Positions 10,561 through 22,297 of a stretch of 64,000 nt of DNA are shown here, piece after piece. The position numbers and the translations under genes were made by a program. The notes below the pieces were generated by a model. It made no database searches, was not told the DNA's origin, and was given only the letters and a program-made list of their open reading frames with translations. The DNA comes from Ciborinia camelliae (Eukaryota; Ascomycota; Leotiomycetes; Helotiales; Sclerotiniaceae), in assembly GCA_025890175.1 (NCBI GenBank), contig JANPYM010000008.1:1651650-1715649 (forward strand). The letters run 5' to 3'. How positions within the stretch are numbered: position 1 is the stretch's first letter; each line of letters begins with the position of its first letter.

Positions 10561-11659
10561 ATCCGAACTGATTTATCAATTGGACCTTCCATTATAGAAC
10601 TTTCTATGAGGTGCTCAAGCCTCAATAGACCTATCACTCGTATAAATTGGTATTAGGATAGAACAGATTCTTCAGGGGCTGTGTAGAATGTCTTACCCGA
10701 GCCGGCTCAATTAACACATGCAGATGATAGAAATCAATCAAATCTATCTGAATACCTATCTGAATACCTATCTCAAACCATAATAAAATATTCCTCCCAA
10801 CAGTCCCAAGAAATTCAGCAAGGCGAGTAAGATTAGATACCTAGTTGAATGTGAGTGAGCCCTCGGTTTTTCGCGGCTTCGATAAATTAACACGTTTATT
10901 GTACCACCACGAAAACATTCTGCTTTCTTGAATCTGTGAGACCAAATGATCGTGTTTCAAGGTCACGGTGTGGATGAGTTTGATCATATGCCCCCATAAT
11001 CATTAGAAGATAGATGGTGCGGGTAAATCACCCACGGACAACCAACCTCATGTTACAACCGCCAAATTTATTTGAAACATCATACATGCGCATTCACATT
11101 GCTGCCATCATAAATTATTTTCACTACTTGTCAAAATTTTAACTCTCACAATCTTACAACCATCCTGTGCCGTGTTTGAAGTAATGATAGAGATAAGCTT
11201 TTGAAGGTTTGATCCTCTTATCTACGGAGTACAACGCGTCTCTCCTTGCTCACGTCGTCTTCCATTCAAAAGTGGGCGTGGATGTGGGTGTATGATGGCT
11301 TGATGGATCAACTTACCATAATAGGACATATCATGATATCAGAATAGTAGCTGGAGATAGATATTGTGACTTCTCTCTGAAGTTTGGAAGGGTTCACCAT
11401 CGTGAATGCCATTTCTATCGGTATATCTACGGAATGCCAAATGAGTAATTTGAGAACTCCTATTTGTCTAGAAAGCCCCCATTCCTAAGATACCTCCTAC
11501 CTTAAGCTACGATAGCACGCTCGGAACCAACAACCCCAGAAACTGTTTGAGTTATTGACAATCTTGCTCAACGCGATTCACAATTGTGAAGCCCTGTGCG
11601 ATTACTGCTCATATATAATACAATATCTCTCGAGAGATCATAGGATCCCCAAAGAAACT
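10561..11659. other. Intergenic region upstream of the APC permease
   Basis: No open frame of note. Expected to hold decayed sequence after the MFS relic and the permease promoter. A short repeat, gaatacctatct, occurs around 10750-10770. Confidence 0.4.
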
Positions 11660-13501
11660 ATGGATATCCCAAAGTTTTACGATATTTCGTCGCCCAATGC
11701 AACCATTTACGAGCAAGATAATATCCCAAACGCAACAATACAAGATGAAGACGTTAATAATCATGATATGCGACGTAAATTTACGTTATGGTCAATATTG
11801 GGGGAAGGATTCTCTCTCACAAATTCATGGTTTGGAATATCCAGTGCCTTCATCACAGGTATTGACTCGGGTGGTCCTGCTCTCTTTGTATATGGGATAC
11901 CCCTCGTTGCACTGGTGAGTATCTGTATAGGGAGTTCATTATCAGAACTGGCAAGTGCAATGCCAAATGCCGCAGGACAACATTTTTGGGCTATGGAATT
12001 AGCACCCAAAAAATACGCAAGGCCTTTGTCATATGTCACTGGGTATTGTGCGTGGGCTGGATCCCTATTTGCGTCAGCGAGTGTATCATTGGCAGTTGCG
12101 TCAGCAGCAGTTGGATGCTGGCAATTAAATCATACAGATTTGTGAGTTCCTCCAAGAGCAGTCCATCTCTAGATTGAGGACTAACCCATTGATAGTGTCA
12201 TTCGTGGATGGCATGTTTTTATTGCATACCAAGTGACCAATCTCTTTGCCTTTCTTTTCAATTGTTACGGCAAGATACTTCCGACACTTGGAACCATCAC
12301 TCTTTACACATCCCTTATATCATTCGCGGTTATTCTCTTTGCAGTGCCAATGCAAGCCCCATCGCATCAAGATATTAAATTTGTCTTCGCAACATTCATT
12401 AACAATACTGGCTGGCCAAACAATGGCATTGCCTTCATTGTTGGCCTCGTCAACACAAACTGGGCATTTGCTTGCCTTGATAGTGTTGTACATCTATCAG
12501 AAGAAGTTCGTCAACCAGAAATAGTGATTCCAATATCTATCATGGCTACCATAGTGATTGGTTTGACGACAGCATGGTTCTTCGTCGTGGCGATGTTATT
12601 CAGTCTCAACAATTTTGAAACCATCGTCGGCACCCTTACAGGAGTACCAATCCTGGAATTGTTTTACCAGGCTGTTGGCAATAAATTTGCTGCCATCCTT
12701 CTTGAGTTTCTCATTATGGCAACTGGAATCGGTTGTCTTATTGCATGTCACACATGGCAATCGCGGCTCTGCTGGACTTTTGCTCGGGATGGAGGTGTCC
12801 CATTTCACAAATCTCTAGCCAAGATCAATGTAAAACTGGATGTTCCATTGCGAGCACATGCGATGAGCTCAACACTCGTTGCTATACTTGGATGTCTATA
12901 TCTGGTATCAACAACTGCATTCAACAGGTGAGTCCCGTTCCTCCAGTATAGACTTAGAATTCAATTTTGACACGATTCACAGTATGATAATTGGATGTAT
13001 TGTTCTCCCGTATTTATCTTATACTATTCCCATTCTTTGCCTCCTCAACAAAGGCCGCGACGAGATCTCACATGGACCATTTTGGCTTGGTAGCTTTGGT
13101 CTCTTTGCCAACATTGTAACAATCTTCTGGACATTATTTACGCTTATCATGTAAGTTATTCGGTCCACTTTGTGTAGGATGTGTTTAACATTCCACCGTG
13201 CAGGTTCTCATTTCCAATACATCTTCCAGTAACCGCATCTAGTAAGTCGTCATAACAACACATGCTAATCTATACTGATATGAAAATAGATATGAATTAT
13301 ATCAGTGTCATTTACTGTACATTGGCTTGTATCGTAGGCCTTGATTGGTTCTCGAGAGGCAGGTTACAGTATCGACACAAAATCTATGAGGGATCACGAG
13401 TAGGGCATGACAGTGAAGTGGGACTGGTAAGATATCTCCAAGGCAGTGATGTGACTTTTATCCGCTTCGCTAACAGTGAGAAGCTAAATAATGAGTCGTG
13501 A
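11660..13501 (+). CDS. Amino acid/choline/GABA permease (APC superfamily)
   Basis: Five exons: 11660-12141, 12196-12927, 12983-13150, 13204-13241 and 13290-13501, coding for 543 residues. Introns are 48-55 nt with GTGAGT/GTAAGT donors. The start is the first ATG (MDIPKFYDIS); the frame is open further upstream but without ATG. The N-terminal lead FTLWSILGEGFSLTNSW and SGGPALFVYG is the conserved first-helix region of fungal GABA/choline permeases of the Hnm1/Bat1 type. WAFACLDSVVHLSEEVRQP and FARDGGVPFH are the other family signatures. About 12 hydrophobic segments fit a plasma-membrane proton-coupled uptake carrier. The substrate cannot be assigned. The gene lies just after an MFS transporter relic. 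Confidence 0.87.
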
Positions 13502-13875
13502 TGAATTGAGAATGCAATGCCTCAGAGATCAAGAAATGTGTGCTATTGCCGTGCCCACGAATATCCCGCATTGGATAATTGTTTATAAAAGGCTTCTCGC
13601 AATTGTTGAATTAAGATTCTCATGTGGGTAAATTTGCACTCGGGGGACATTCCAGATCAGCTCTCAAGATTCTTTATGTTTAATGGGTATGTGTATTATG
13701 TCCAAAACCGAGCCTAACTAATTTATACCATAGCTGCGCCGCCACCCGTCTGTCCATAACTCTCTAAAATTACACGCTGCATCCATCAGCACTAGTATTA
13801 TGCTACCTTCCATGCATATTTCGCTCTCTCATGTCTGTTAACATGAAGCCTCCCAATACACTATCTGCTCCAGAT
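13502..13875. other. Convergent 3' intergenic spacer
   Basis: Between the stop codons of the converging permease and trypsin genes. Holds their terminators; nothing else seen. Confidence 0.5.
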
Positions 13876-14844
13876 TTAGATAGAAGTCCAGAGACCCTTT
13901 TTAATGTAATTGGCAAATTGGGCAACATTGGTATAAACACCAGCGTATCCAGGTGTAGCACATGCTTCACCCCAGGAAACAAGTCCCACCAAACGACCAC
14001 TAACGGCATCAACGATTGGTCCACCACTGTCACCAGAGCAGGCGTCCTTTCCGCCAGCATCAAGTCCTGCGCAGATCATGTTCTCTGTAACGTTGTGAAA
14101 TGCAGCGTACTCAGTTTGGCATTTGGCGCGCGAGACGACTGGGACTGAGACCTTTCTCAATTTCTCTTGCACATGATAGTGAGTCCATGATCTATAACCC
14201 CTATTTAAGGATTAGCGCTTTTTCAGAACAGGATCTGCATAAGTTGGGAGTTACACACCAGCCTGCAGTAGTGAGAATAGTGCCAGCAGCGGGCTCGGCG
14301 TCTTGTGCTGGCAAGACACCATAGCTGATAGTCTTGCTCTCTGGAATGGCAGTAGCCAAATGCCAGAGCGCAAGGTCGTGATCGGTTGTTACGGCGTCGT
14401 ATTCTGGGTGCATGGCGAGCTCACTAACGTTGACTTGAGTACCACCGGATGCCCAGGTCTAAATATACGTCAGCACTTAAGTTGTGGGACCAAGAGTCGT
14501 CTGATAATCTATGCTCTCTGCTTCCAGAAAGCAACAAGGAAGGAGTGACAACTTACCAAGGTTCCAGCGCGAACCTGGACGTCTGTGGCGTTGTAGTCGA
14601 TAGTGCAATGGGCTGCGGTAATGACAGTGTAGGCGTTCAACAAGATACCACCACAGAAGTGGGAGTTGTTGTGGCTCAAACTGACAATGTAAGGGAATTC
14701 ACCGGGATGAACGGTTTGACCACCGACGATCGCAGATGCTTCGAATTGATTGCTACCACGTTCGGAGACCTCATTTGGGAATGCTGCGGCCATGGAGAGG
14801 ACGGGCATCGCAAGAGCGAGAGCATAGTTGACGATTGGAGCCAT
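13876..14844 (-). CDS. Secreted trypsin-like serine protease (S1 family)
   Basis: Three exons on the minus strand: 14844-14557, 14458-14259 and 14200-13876, for 270 residues. The second acceptor was set at 14201 because it alone restores AGWGYRSW in frame. Residues 1-21 form a signal peptide ([13 protein letters not shown]). A short propeptide leads to the activation site IVGG (39-42). The triad is His79 (TAAHC), Asp124 (DHDLALW) and Ser221 (GDSGGP). Asp215, six residues before the catalytic serine, corresponds to Asp189 of trypsin and predicts cleavage after Lys/Arg. Such trypsins are secreted digestive or pathogenesis-associated proteases of fungi; the role here is inferred. Confidence 0.92.
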
Positions 14845-14930
14845 TTTGATAATGAGTGTGGAGTAGTAACGAATGTGGAAGCTGGAGTGAACTGTTGGAT
14901 GATTATTGAAGTTGTGTGATTGTCTCTGGA

Positions 14931-14936
14931 TTTATA
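14931..14936 (-). promoter_or_regulatory. TATA-box candidate of the trypsin gene
   Basis: TATAAA on the minus strand about 87-92 nt upstream of the ATG at 14844, followed by an A/C-rich leader (acaatcacacaac). Inferred promoter element. Confidence 0.45.
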
Positions 14937-15806
14937 TTCAACACATACCCATCCTGTGGATCCAAAATTACCTAGGTATCCCATGCTTAAACTTTCCTAT
15001 CCAATCTTCTCAATCTCCATAGCTTAACGAAATCAGATGAATAACCACCTTATCTCCGTATTCATCTCATGTGCAGGTAGGGTCGAGGGTCCGGGGACCA
15101 GGAGAATGCCGCCCCGAATGAACCCGCCCCATCCCAAAGAAGAAGGCGATGCGTGGATGATAACGGTAGTTGGAGTTCATCGTGGCTTATCAAGGCGCGC
15201 TTGGGGAGTGGCCAGTCGGATTTTGATTTGGGGCGTCAGCTCAGGGTCAGGTGGTGAAGAATTTGATAGGGGAGTGGAATCACGGATTTGGTCTCCTTAG
15301 CCTTGTTTGACTTGCGCAATCTTCCTGCGCGCGCAGGATACCTCCCTAGATAATTGAAGATGCAATATCGATAACCTCATGCCATCACAAACATGGACCG
15401 CAATCTCACATCCCATCCACGATCAACCCCGCCTGCACATCTCTGTAGCATATACAGTGCCTACTGCCTTACCTTGGTCGATCCCTGACTCCCTTGCAAT
15501 CCTTAGGTCCCTAGGTAATCTTCAACTTTTCCCCCTCCATATGATATTTGACAATCTGCATATATCCATTGTCATGGTAATTTCGTAAAGCCAGTCTCTA
15601 ATCATCTAATCATCTAATCTACCTCCCTCCCTTCTCGAATCTCCATTGATCATTCATTCATCCCATCCCGAATTTCTCCTGTGCCCAATAGGTCTTCCCA
15701 TCCCTATCTCGTATGTTTCACGCTATCTTTTGTTGTGAACTTTATATTTTTCTTGGGATATCTCATATGAGATGAGCTTTAGCGTTTATGCTTCTGGAGA
15801 TGAAGG

Positions 15807-15902
15807 AAACTTTATATCGTTTAATCTCAGCTCTGATATAATAAACTTTATATCGTTTAATCTTAGCTCCGTCCTTCGGGATGCAAACTTTATATCGGCT
15901 CT
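15807..15902. repeat. Three spaced copies of an aaactttatatcg motif
   Basis: aaactttatatcgtttaatc occurs at about 15807 and 15843 (followed by t/cagctc), and a shortened copy aaactttatatcgg at about 15884; a weaker version (aactttatattt) lies near 15737. Spacing is 36-41 bp. Unexplained tandem-like structure in intergenic DNA. Confidence 0.6.
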
Positions 15903-17660
15903 TCTAGACTTGGATGATTGATAGATAGGTAGATAGATATAGCTCACCTCAGCTCAAGAGTTCCTTTTCTCAACACTCACGGCTCGAATTCGAATGCAAA
16001 CTCTAATACACTAACTATCTCATCATCTGCACTTCTGCACCTCGAAAGCCTGGTACATAATATTGTAGTTGTAGTCTGTCTAGACTCTACCTGCCTAGAC
16101 ATCTCATTCTCATAATCCTCACATGATCCTCATCTCATATCCCACACACCCTTCCTCAATCCTGACTGACCCTTCCTTATCTCCTAGCAAATTTAAAAAA
16201 AAAGCTTGAGGAAAGGTATATTATCATCACCTATGCATTAGTAGGTAGGTAGGTAGGTACCTATAGCCATAGCCTAGTATTCCATAGCAAACTTTAAACC
16301 AGGTCACCAAACCTAAGTTACCCAGCCAGCCCAAGTAAATGAAGCCAAGCTCAGCTCAAAAAGAACCTCCAACCAAGACCCTGGAATTCTTATATCTCGA
16401 ATTCTTATATCTGCAAGTTTTGAATTCTTAAATCTTAAATCGTAATTCTTCAAGCAAAAGAAGGTTTGCGCTGCACCGCATGCCCCGGAATAGGCAGGTG
16501 GCACGTTAGGTTATAGTTCGCTCACCCGGGACCCGTCGGTTATCCTGGCCGAAAACTTTCTTCTTGCTTCTCTGCGGGTGGGTGGGTTTATATTAGCATC
16601 ACAATCAAATTCGAATTCGAATTCGAATTCCAATTCTTCAATAATAATGTGGAATCGGGATGCGAGCATGGATTCTGGAGGGATTTTACTAGGTAGCGAC
16701 TAGAAGGTGGTATGCCACTCGCAACTCGCAACTTGTACCTGCCACATTATTCGGGTGCTTTGGTTTCCATTGGTTTTATTTGGTGGTTTTTGTTTTTTTT
16801 TTCTTTCGAACTCTTTATGGGGTGGGTGCGTACTAGGTACTATAGGTAGGGAAATCGAAATCACTTCTTGATTCTCAAACACCCTACCCTACCCCTACTT
16901 TACTTTACTTTACCAGGCACCAGGTACCAGGTACCAGGTACTTCCCTCTATTTCCAGTATCTACAGTTTTTGATCATAGATACATAGATACATGGATACT
17001 CCAAACTCCAAACTTCAAACTTCAAATTGGCGTGTGCTCATTGTCTATAATAGATAGGTAGGTACCTAGGTACAGTATGCATGAATAAGTGCTAAGTGAT
17101 AAAAATTTGATCATTAGATACCTTACTTGAGTTATTCTGTGAGTAGGTACCGTAGGTACTGTAGATATATTTTGATTGATTGATTGATATAAGTTTAACC
17201 AATCTACCCACCCACCAACCTCCCTACCAACACATCTAGATACCCTGTTGGAGCTTGGCTTATTACTGTATGTACTCCAGATTACAGATTACAGGACCTA
17301 CAGACTCCAGATTCTAGATTACAGTACCTGCAGGTGAATATCAATCAGCGTTGAAACTTTATTTCGATGGGTCCAATGGCTATCAATGATTTAGATAGGT
17401 ACCTAGGTAGGTAGCACTTGGTGAGTCTTGAAGTGCATACAAATTTACCATTTATAATTTACAATAATGAATGCCCTACATATATTTAACTCACTATCTA
17501 CCTATCTACCTAGGTACCGTAAGCAATGATCACCCCTATATCCTGGTGGTCTGCTGTAGGTAGGTAGGTAGGTCTGTCTGTAACTAGGTAGATAATTATT
17601 CCAAATGACCAATTTCGAAATTTCCAATCCCTATCTACAGTATCTCTTTATAATTATCAT

Positions 17661-17738
17661 CATGCCATGAAATGCCATGAAATGCCATGAAATGCAATAT
17701 TGATAATGCGATATTGATAATGCGATATTGATAATGCG
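17661..17738. repeat. Two adjacent microsatellite/minisatellite arrays (10 bp and 14 bp)
   Basis: 17661-17695 is about three and a half units of aatgccatga. It runs directly into three perfect 14-bp units of atattgataatgcg (17697-17738). The two arrays share the aatgc core, so one may have grown from the edge of the other. Confidence 0.8.
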
Positions 17739-17842
17739 ATAAAATGCGAGATCATGCAAATGACATTGGGATTTCCAATGCATAAAGCCAGCTAGCCACT
17801 ACTTAGTCACAAATTTGGTATATAATATGAGCTCGGCCCTTC

Positions 17843-17917
17843 GTATTTCAACGTCTGGTATTTCAACGTCTGGTATTTCAACGTCTGGTATTTCAACGTC
17901 TGGTATTTCAACGTCTG
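17843..17917. repeat. 15-bp minisatellite, five perfect copies
   Basis: Five perfect copies of gtatttcaacgtctg, followed by a partial copy and then a (gatttt)n tract to about 17970. Because the unit is a multiple of three, the minus strand shows a repeating YQTLK peptide in an open frame; I regard this as a by-product. Confidence 0.85.
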
Positions 17918-18894
17918 GTATTTTGATTTTGGATTTTGATTTTTGATTTTGATTTTCGATTTTGATTTTCGACTTATAGGAATTTCAAGGAAATACAGAC
18001 CTACTCTCCCTACTCTACTCAACCTATTGGCACCACTTTACTTACTATCCATTTGGATTCTACACTAGAATCAATGAATCATTATCTCTGAAAAAAGAAA
18101 ACAAAAACAAGACACCACACCATACACATATACATTACATACATCACTATAACACATCCAATCCAATCCAATCCAATCCCACCCGAGAAGGAATTACATA
18201 CCTAGGTATATATGTACATATACCTCCTCCCTTCCATCCCCCAAGCCCAGCTCAATCCAGTCCAGTCCAGTCCAACATCAAGACAAATCTTTATTTTTAT
18301 TTATTTAGCTATCACATGTATATGGGATAAGTAGGTACAGTAGGTACACATCCCAAATATTTTTATAATTCTATTTTTATTTTTATTAATAAGATACTGC
18401 ATGTATGATGTATCTCTCTCTCTCTCTGAGTTTCTATGTTTCTATGATTTGACTGTTTTGACTTTTTGGACTGTACTATTGTAGATAGATATAGATATAG
18501 ATATATCTAAACTAAACACCTCTCTCTGCCTGCGTCCTCCTTCTCTCGCATTCATTCATCCATCCATTCATCTAATCAGATCTAGCTAGCTAGGTAGCTA
18601 GCTACAATCATCAACCTTTGGAATTTGACTGCCCAGGTTTCGTTTTGTCTCGTATATTTCGTATGTTTCGTATATTTCGTATGTTTCCTATTCATTATCT
18701 ACCCCAAAAAGTGAATACGAATAAACATGATCTTCCATCTCTTTGGGAAAGCAAGAACCAAGAACCAAACACCAAACACCAAGCATTACCTACCAAGCAC
18801 CAAGCACCAAGTGACAAGCCCAGTCAAGCCAAGCCAATCCAAGCCAATCCAAGCAAATCCAGATGCGATCGTCCAAAAATAAAATGAAAGACAA

Positions 18895-18945
18895 GACCAG
18901 ACAAGACCAGACAAGACCAGACGAGACAAGACAAGAAGACCAAAG
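18895..18945. repeat. acaagaccag decamer array
   Basis: Four near-identical units of acaagaccag, the last degenerate (acgagacaag). Simple slippage repeat in the spacer; preceded at 18700-18860 by other A/C-rich short repeats (accaagcacc, ccaatccaag). Confidence 0.75.
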
Positions 18946-19190
18946 AACATAAAAATAGAATTCCAATGAGAATGCAGGCTAAGGCTACAGCTACAGCTAA
19001 AAAAAGTTTCAACGTCTTTCCATTCCATAACTCCATTCACTCAAGACCTCCGCCCCACCATTCCGCTACCCCTACCCCCTACCCCCTTACCCCTTACCCC
19101 GGCCCCGCATCCCCCATCCCCTTTTCTCACTACCCACCCACGCACCACTCCACAATCCCAGAAATCTATACGGGTAATGATAAAAACGAT

Positions 19191-22100
19191 CTATCTCTCA
19201 TCTGCACTAGTGACAGCCAATTCCGATTCCAATTCCAGTTCGCGTTCCCCTCCACTTTCATCTTCGCTGACCAAATCAACAATATTCATTCCCCCCGTGG
19301 CCCTTTCGCGCTCTTTCCCCTTTCCTCCTTTCTCCATCGTCACATCTCCATCTTCATCTCGATCTGCATCCTCGGCGCTTTCGTTTCCTGTCCCGTTCCC
19401 CTCGACACTTAACATCACTCCTGTCATCGGTTCTGCTGGTACTGGTACTGGTACTGCTGCTGATGCTGCTGCTCCAGTCTCTCTACCAGGCCCCTTCCCA
19501 TTCAACGCCTCCCATCTCCTCTGCAACGCATTAACCGGAACTCTCTTGATAGGCCTCGTCGCGTTTCCATTTCCATTTCCATTTGCATTCCCATTTGCAT
19601 TCCCATCACCGCGCAACCCACTCGAGCCCTGCGAACCCGGTCTCGCATCTCCATCCGGCACCAACACTCCAAATCCCTCATAACCGGCACCCACAACTCC
19701 ACTATTCAAACGCGAAATCGAAGCGCTTCTCCCATGCGTGGGAGTAGGCATCGGCACCGAATCCGAGGGTCCCCCAAAATGTTGACTCCTTTCTCCTGGT
19801 GTCTGTGATGGAGCGCCGGCGCTCGAATTCCTCTTCATTCTTTTATTTGCCTGGGCTTCTGATCCTCGGTATTCTCGTTCGGGAGTGCCGCGTCCATAAG
19901 GACTCACATGTTGAACGGGGCCAGGGGGCTGTGAGATGAGCGGCGCCGGGTGTGGGAAACTTCGAAGGAAACCATGATGGGTGGGAGAAACGGAGGATTT
20001 CAACATTTGATGAGCCGGTGGTGCTTGTGACGGGGGGTATACATGATGCTGTTGCGGCGGGGCATTAATTGGTATAAATCCCGAAGCAGGTCTCATGTGC
20101 ACCATTTCCATTCTCACACCCGTCGGGTTTGGAGGATGGGGGCTCATCTGCTGAGAACTCCTGGAGTAGCCAGCCGGGGTTAAGTTACGAAAATCCCCAA
20201 ATCGAGTTTCCCCGACAGATCCCGATGGAGCATTCGTACCCAGAACCTCACGTCTTTTCTTTGCCTCCTTGTCTTTTTCGCGCATACGGAGTGTGACACC
20301 AAACGATTTGCGGATCTGAGATTTACGGGATGCGTTTCCGTTTTTGAGCGAAATGAGTCGTGCCTCCCGTTTATCTGCGGGCCAGTCGTGAGGGATTGCG
20401 GCTTGGTCAGCAGCGTATTTTTCATCGACCATTTGGAGAGCATGTTCCAGGGCAGCGAGTTTCTCGGGTGTTAGTTCAGATGGTGATTGACGAGCCCCGT
20501 CCTCCATGGGGGAGGAAGCGATGATTGATGAGATATGCTTTGATACTACTGGGGTGTGGAGAGGTGGTCGAGGGATATTCCGGGCTGGGACTGGGATATT
20601 TGCATCGTCCAGGCGGCGCTGAATATGCAATCCGTTATTAGCGTCGGTGAAATATTGAGAACGTGGTGACGTCGAGATAATATTTGGACGTCCATAGGGT
20701 TCCTGAATAAGCACATCGTCTTCCTCTCCTTCTTCCCCGAGACAAACGCGCTTCTTTTCATGCTTTGGAAAGTTAGCGAAACATCTCCAAATCAAAAGGA
20801 TTAAACCTACATATAACATTCCTTGCTTGGTCGTAAAACCTTGCGCACAATTACTGCAATAAAACTTCAAACCCGGAGGTTGAGCTTTAGTACATATATT
20901 CTTCGTCCGATGCTATATCAGTGTTAGCTTTGGCAAGAACTCATGATGGCTCAAAAACTCACAAAGTTGTACCCTCTAATGGTATCAAATTTATAAGTGC
21001 AGGTGGGACAACGCAAATCATCGAGCAAGTGTTGTTGGGCTTCGAGATGAGCTTTTTGAAGGGCGATATTTCGTTGCTGTTCAGCAAGGAGAGGATCCAA
21101 CGATGGAGGTTCGGTGTGTTTTGGTTCATCATATTTCATTTCTGTATCACCATCATCGTGACTTTGTGCTCTACTTGGTATCTTTGGAATGACCGTCTCA
21201 TCGTTTTCGTCCAAGATATCATCAAGGCTGTAGCCAAGTCTATCAGCCTCAGCCAACCACCGTATAAGTGTTTTTGCTGGAACATTCTTCAATCGCTCAG
21301 ACAGGCATTGATCGAGGATCTTGCTGGGTACAAGATCTGAAATTTGATTGGTAGAAGCATTCTTGAGCACCTTGGCGACAATGGGTTGCTTAGAGCTGAC
21401 AGCTTCCACCAAAGTTTCTTTCATGACCCCAGAGTCTTTGAAAATTCGCGCAAGAACATTCGCATTCACATTTTTCAAACCAGCCCGGAGAATGAATGTG
21501 ATGTGGCTATCTTCTGCATTTGTAAAGAGGAAGTTTCTCCACTGCTCGCGCAATATTGCCTGCGTCGCCTCGACTGATACATGCAATAAAATTTCTCTCA
21601 AACGAGCAGTTTCTTCTTCTACCTTCCTTGAAGCGGATGGCGATTTGTGATGGCCATTAGACTGACGTTCAGAGACCACCGCGGGGGGCTGCATTGGCGT
21701 GCTAGGATTTTGACGATGTGGTCTGTGGGCTGTAGGACTCGTGGAAGCTTTCTCGGGAGATTCGCTTGGAAATGATTTTCTCTTCAATCCGTTCGATGGC
21801 AGTGGTGATGGCTCATTTTTAAGCTCATTTTGAGGCTCATTTTTAGGCCCCGTTTCTGTCGTGGAGGGTTTCTCTTGTTGGTGTTGAGTGCTTTGTATTG
21901 GCAGCTTAGTATTGTTGGGAGACTCGGATGTCGTCGTAAAATACTCTGTCTGGTCGCCTTCATGCTCAGATGATTTCTGGGAGTCAAGATCAATGAGTCC
22001 ACCATTTGGACCTGTATTTGATGATACTGAGGCAGTTTGGCACTCGAGAGGAGACTTATCCCTGTTCACCTGGTCCTCGTCGATTTCAGGGGAATCAGAA

Positions 22101-22297
22101 GGGACTGGATGTGTTGCAGATCTTGGGGTATCTGAGAGAGCTACACTTTCTATCTCAGCAACGTCCACTTCCGAGAGTTCAGAGTCGTCGTCACTTTCGT
22201 TGGGACGCATGGGAGGCATGGGAGACATGGGAGGCATTCGGTCTCGATCTATGTACGTGAACTTCACGCGTTTAAGAGAGCTAACTATTCGATCCAA
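19191..22297 (-). CDS. Large protein with twin C2HC zinc fingers, function unknown
   Basis: Three exons on the minus strand: 22297-20963, 20912-20811 and 20762-19191, for 1002 residues. The introns are 50 and 48 nt. Residues 1-215 are acidic, Ser/Pro-rich and disordered. About 215-380 is a helical domain (ARLREILLHVSVEATQAIL, then LAEADRLGYSLDDILDEND). Two zinc fingers of identical spacing, C-x2-C-x12-H-x5-C, follow at 430-452 (CPTC, H446, C452) and 464-486 (CSNC, H480, C486). The C-terminal half (490-1002) is Pro/Gln/Asn-rich with a GNANGN tract. Each finger is interrupted by a phase-0 intron immediately before its histidine. It looks nuclear and DNA- or protein-binding, but I do not recognise a named family. 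Confidence 0.8.

Larger units (their letters stand above)
14937..19190. other. Long low-complexity intergenic region
   Basis: About 4.2 kb without a supportable gene. It is full of short microsatellites (taggtaggtacc at about 16240, 17055, 17400 and 17560; aattcg about 16610-16632; ggtaccag about 16918-16945) and small tandem arrays listed separately. The 87-codon frame at 15037-15300 and the 168- and 148-codon frames near 19 kb lie in composition-biased DNA or opposite a real gene. The end nearest 19190 is likely the 3' UTR of the zinc-finger gene. Confidence 0.6.

Noticed and set aside
17843..17917. Regular short repeats considered as a CRISPR array
   Set aside because: No unique spacers, eukaryotic context; plain minisatellite. 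The same holds for the other arrays in the window.
19060..19110. Telomere-like C-rich run (ctacccctaccccctaccc)
   Set aside because: Irregular units, not TTAGGG repeats; simple C-rich sequence in a 3' flank.
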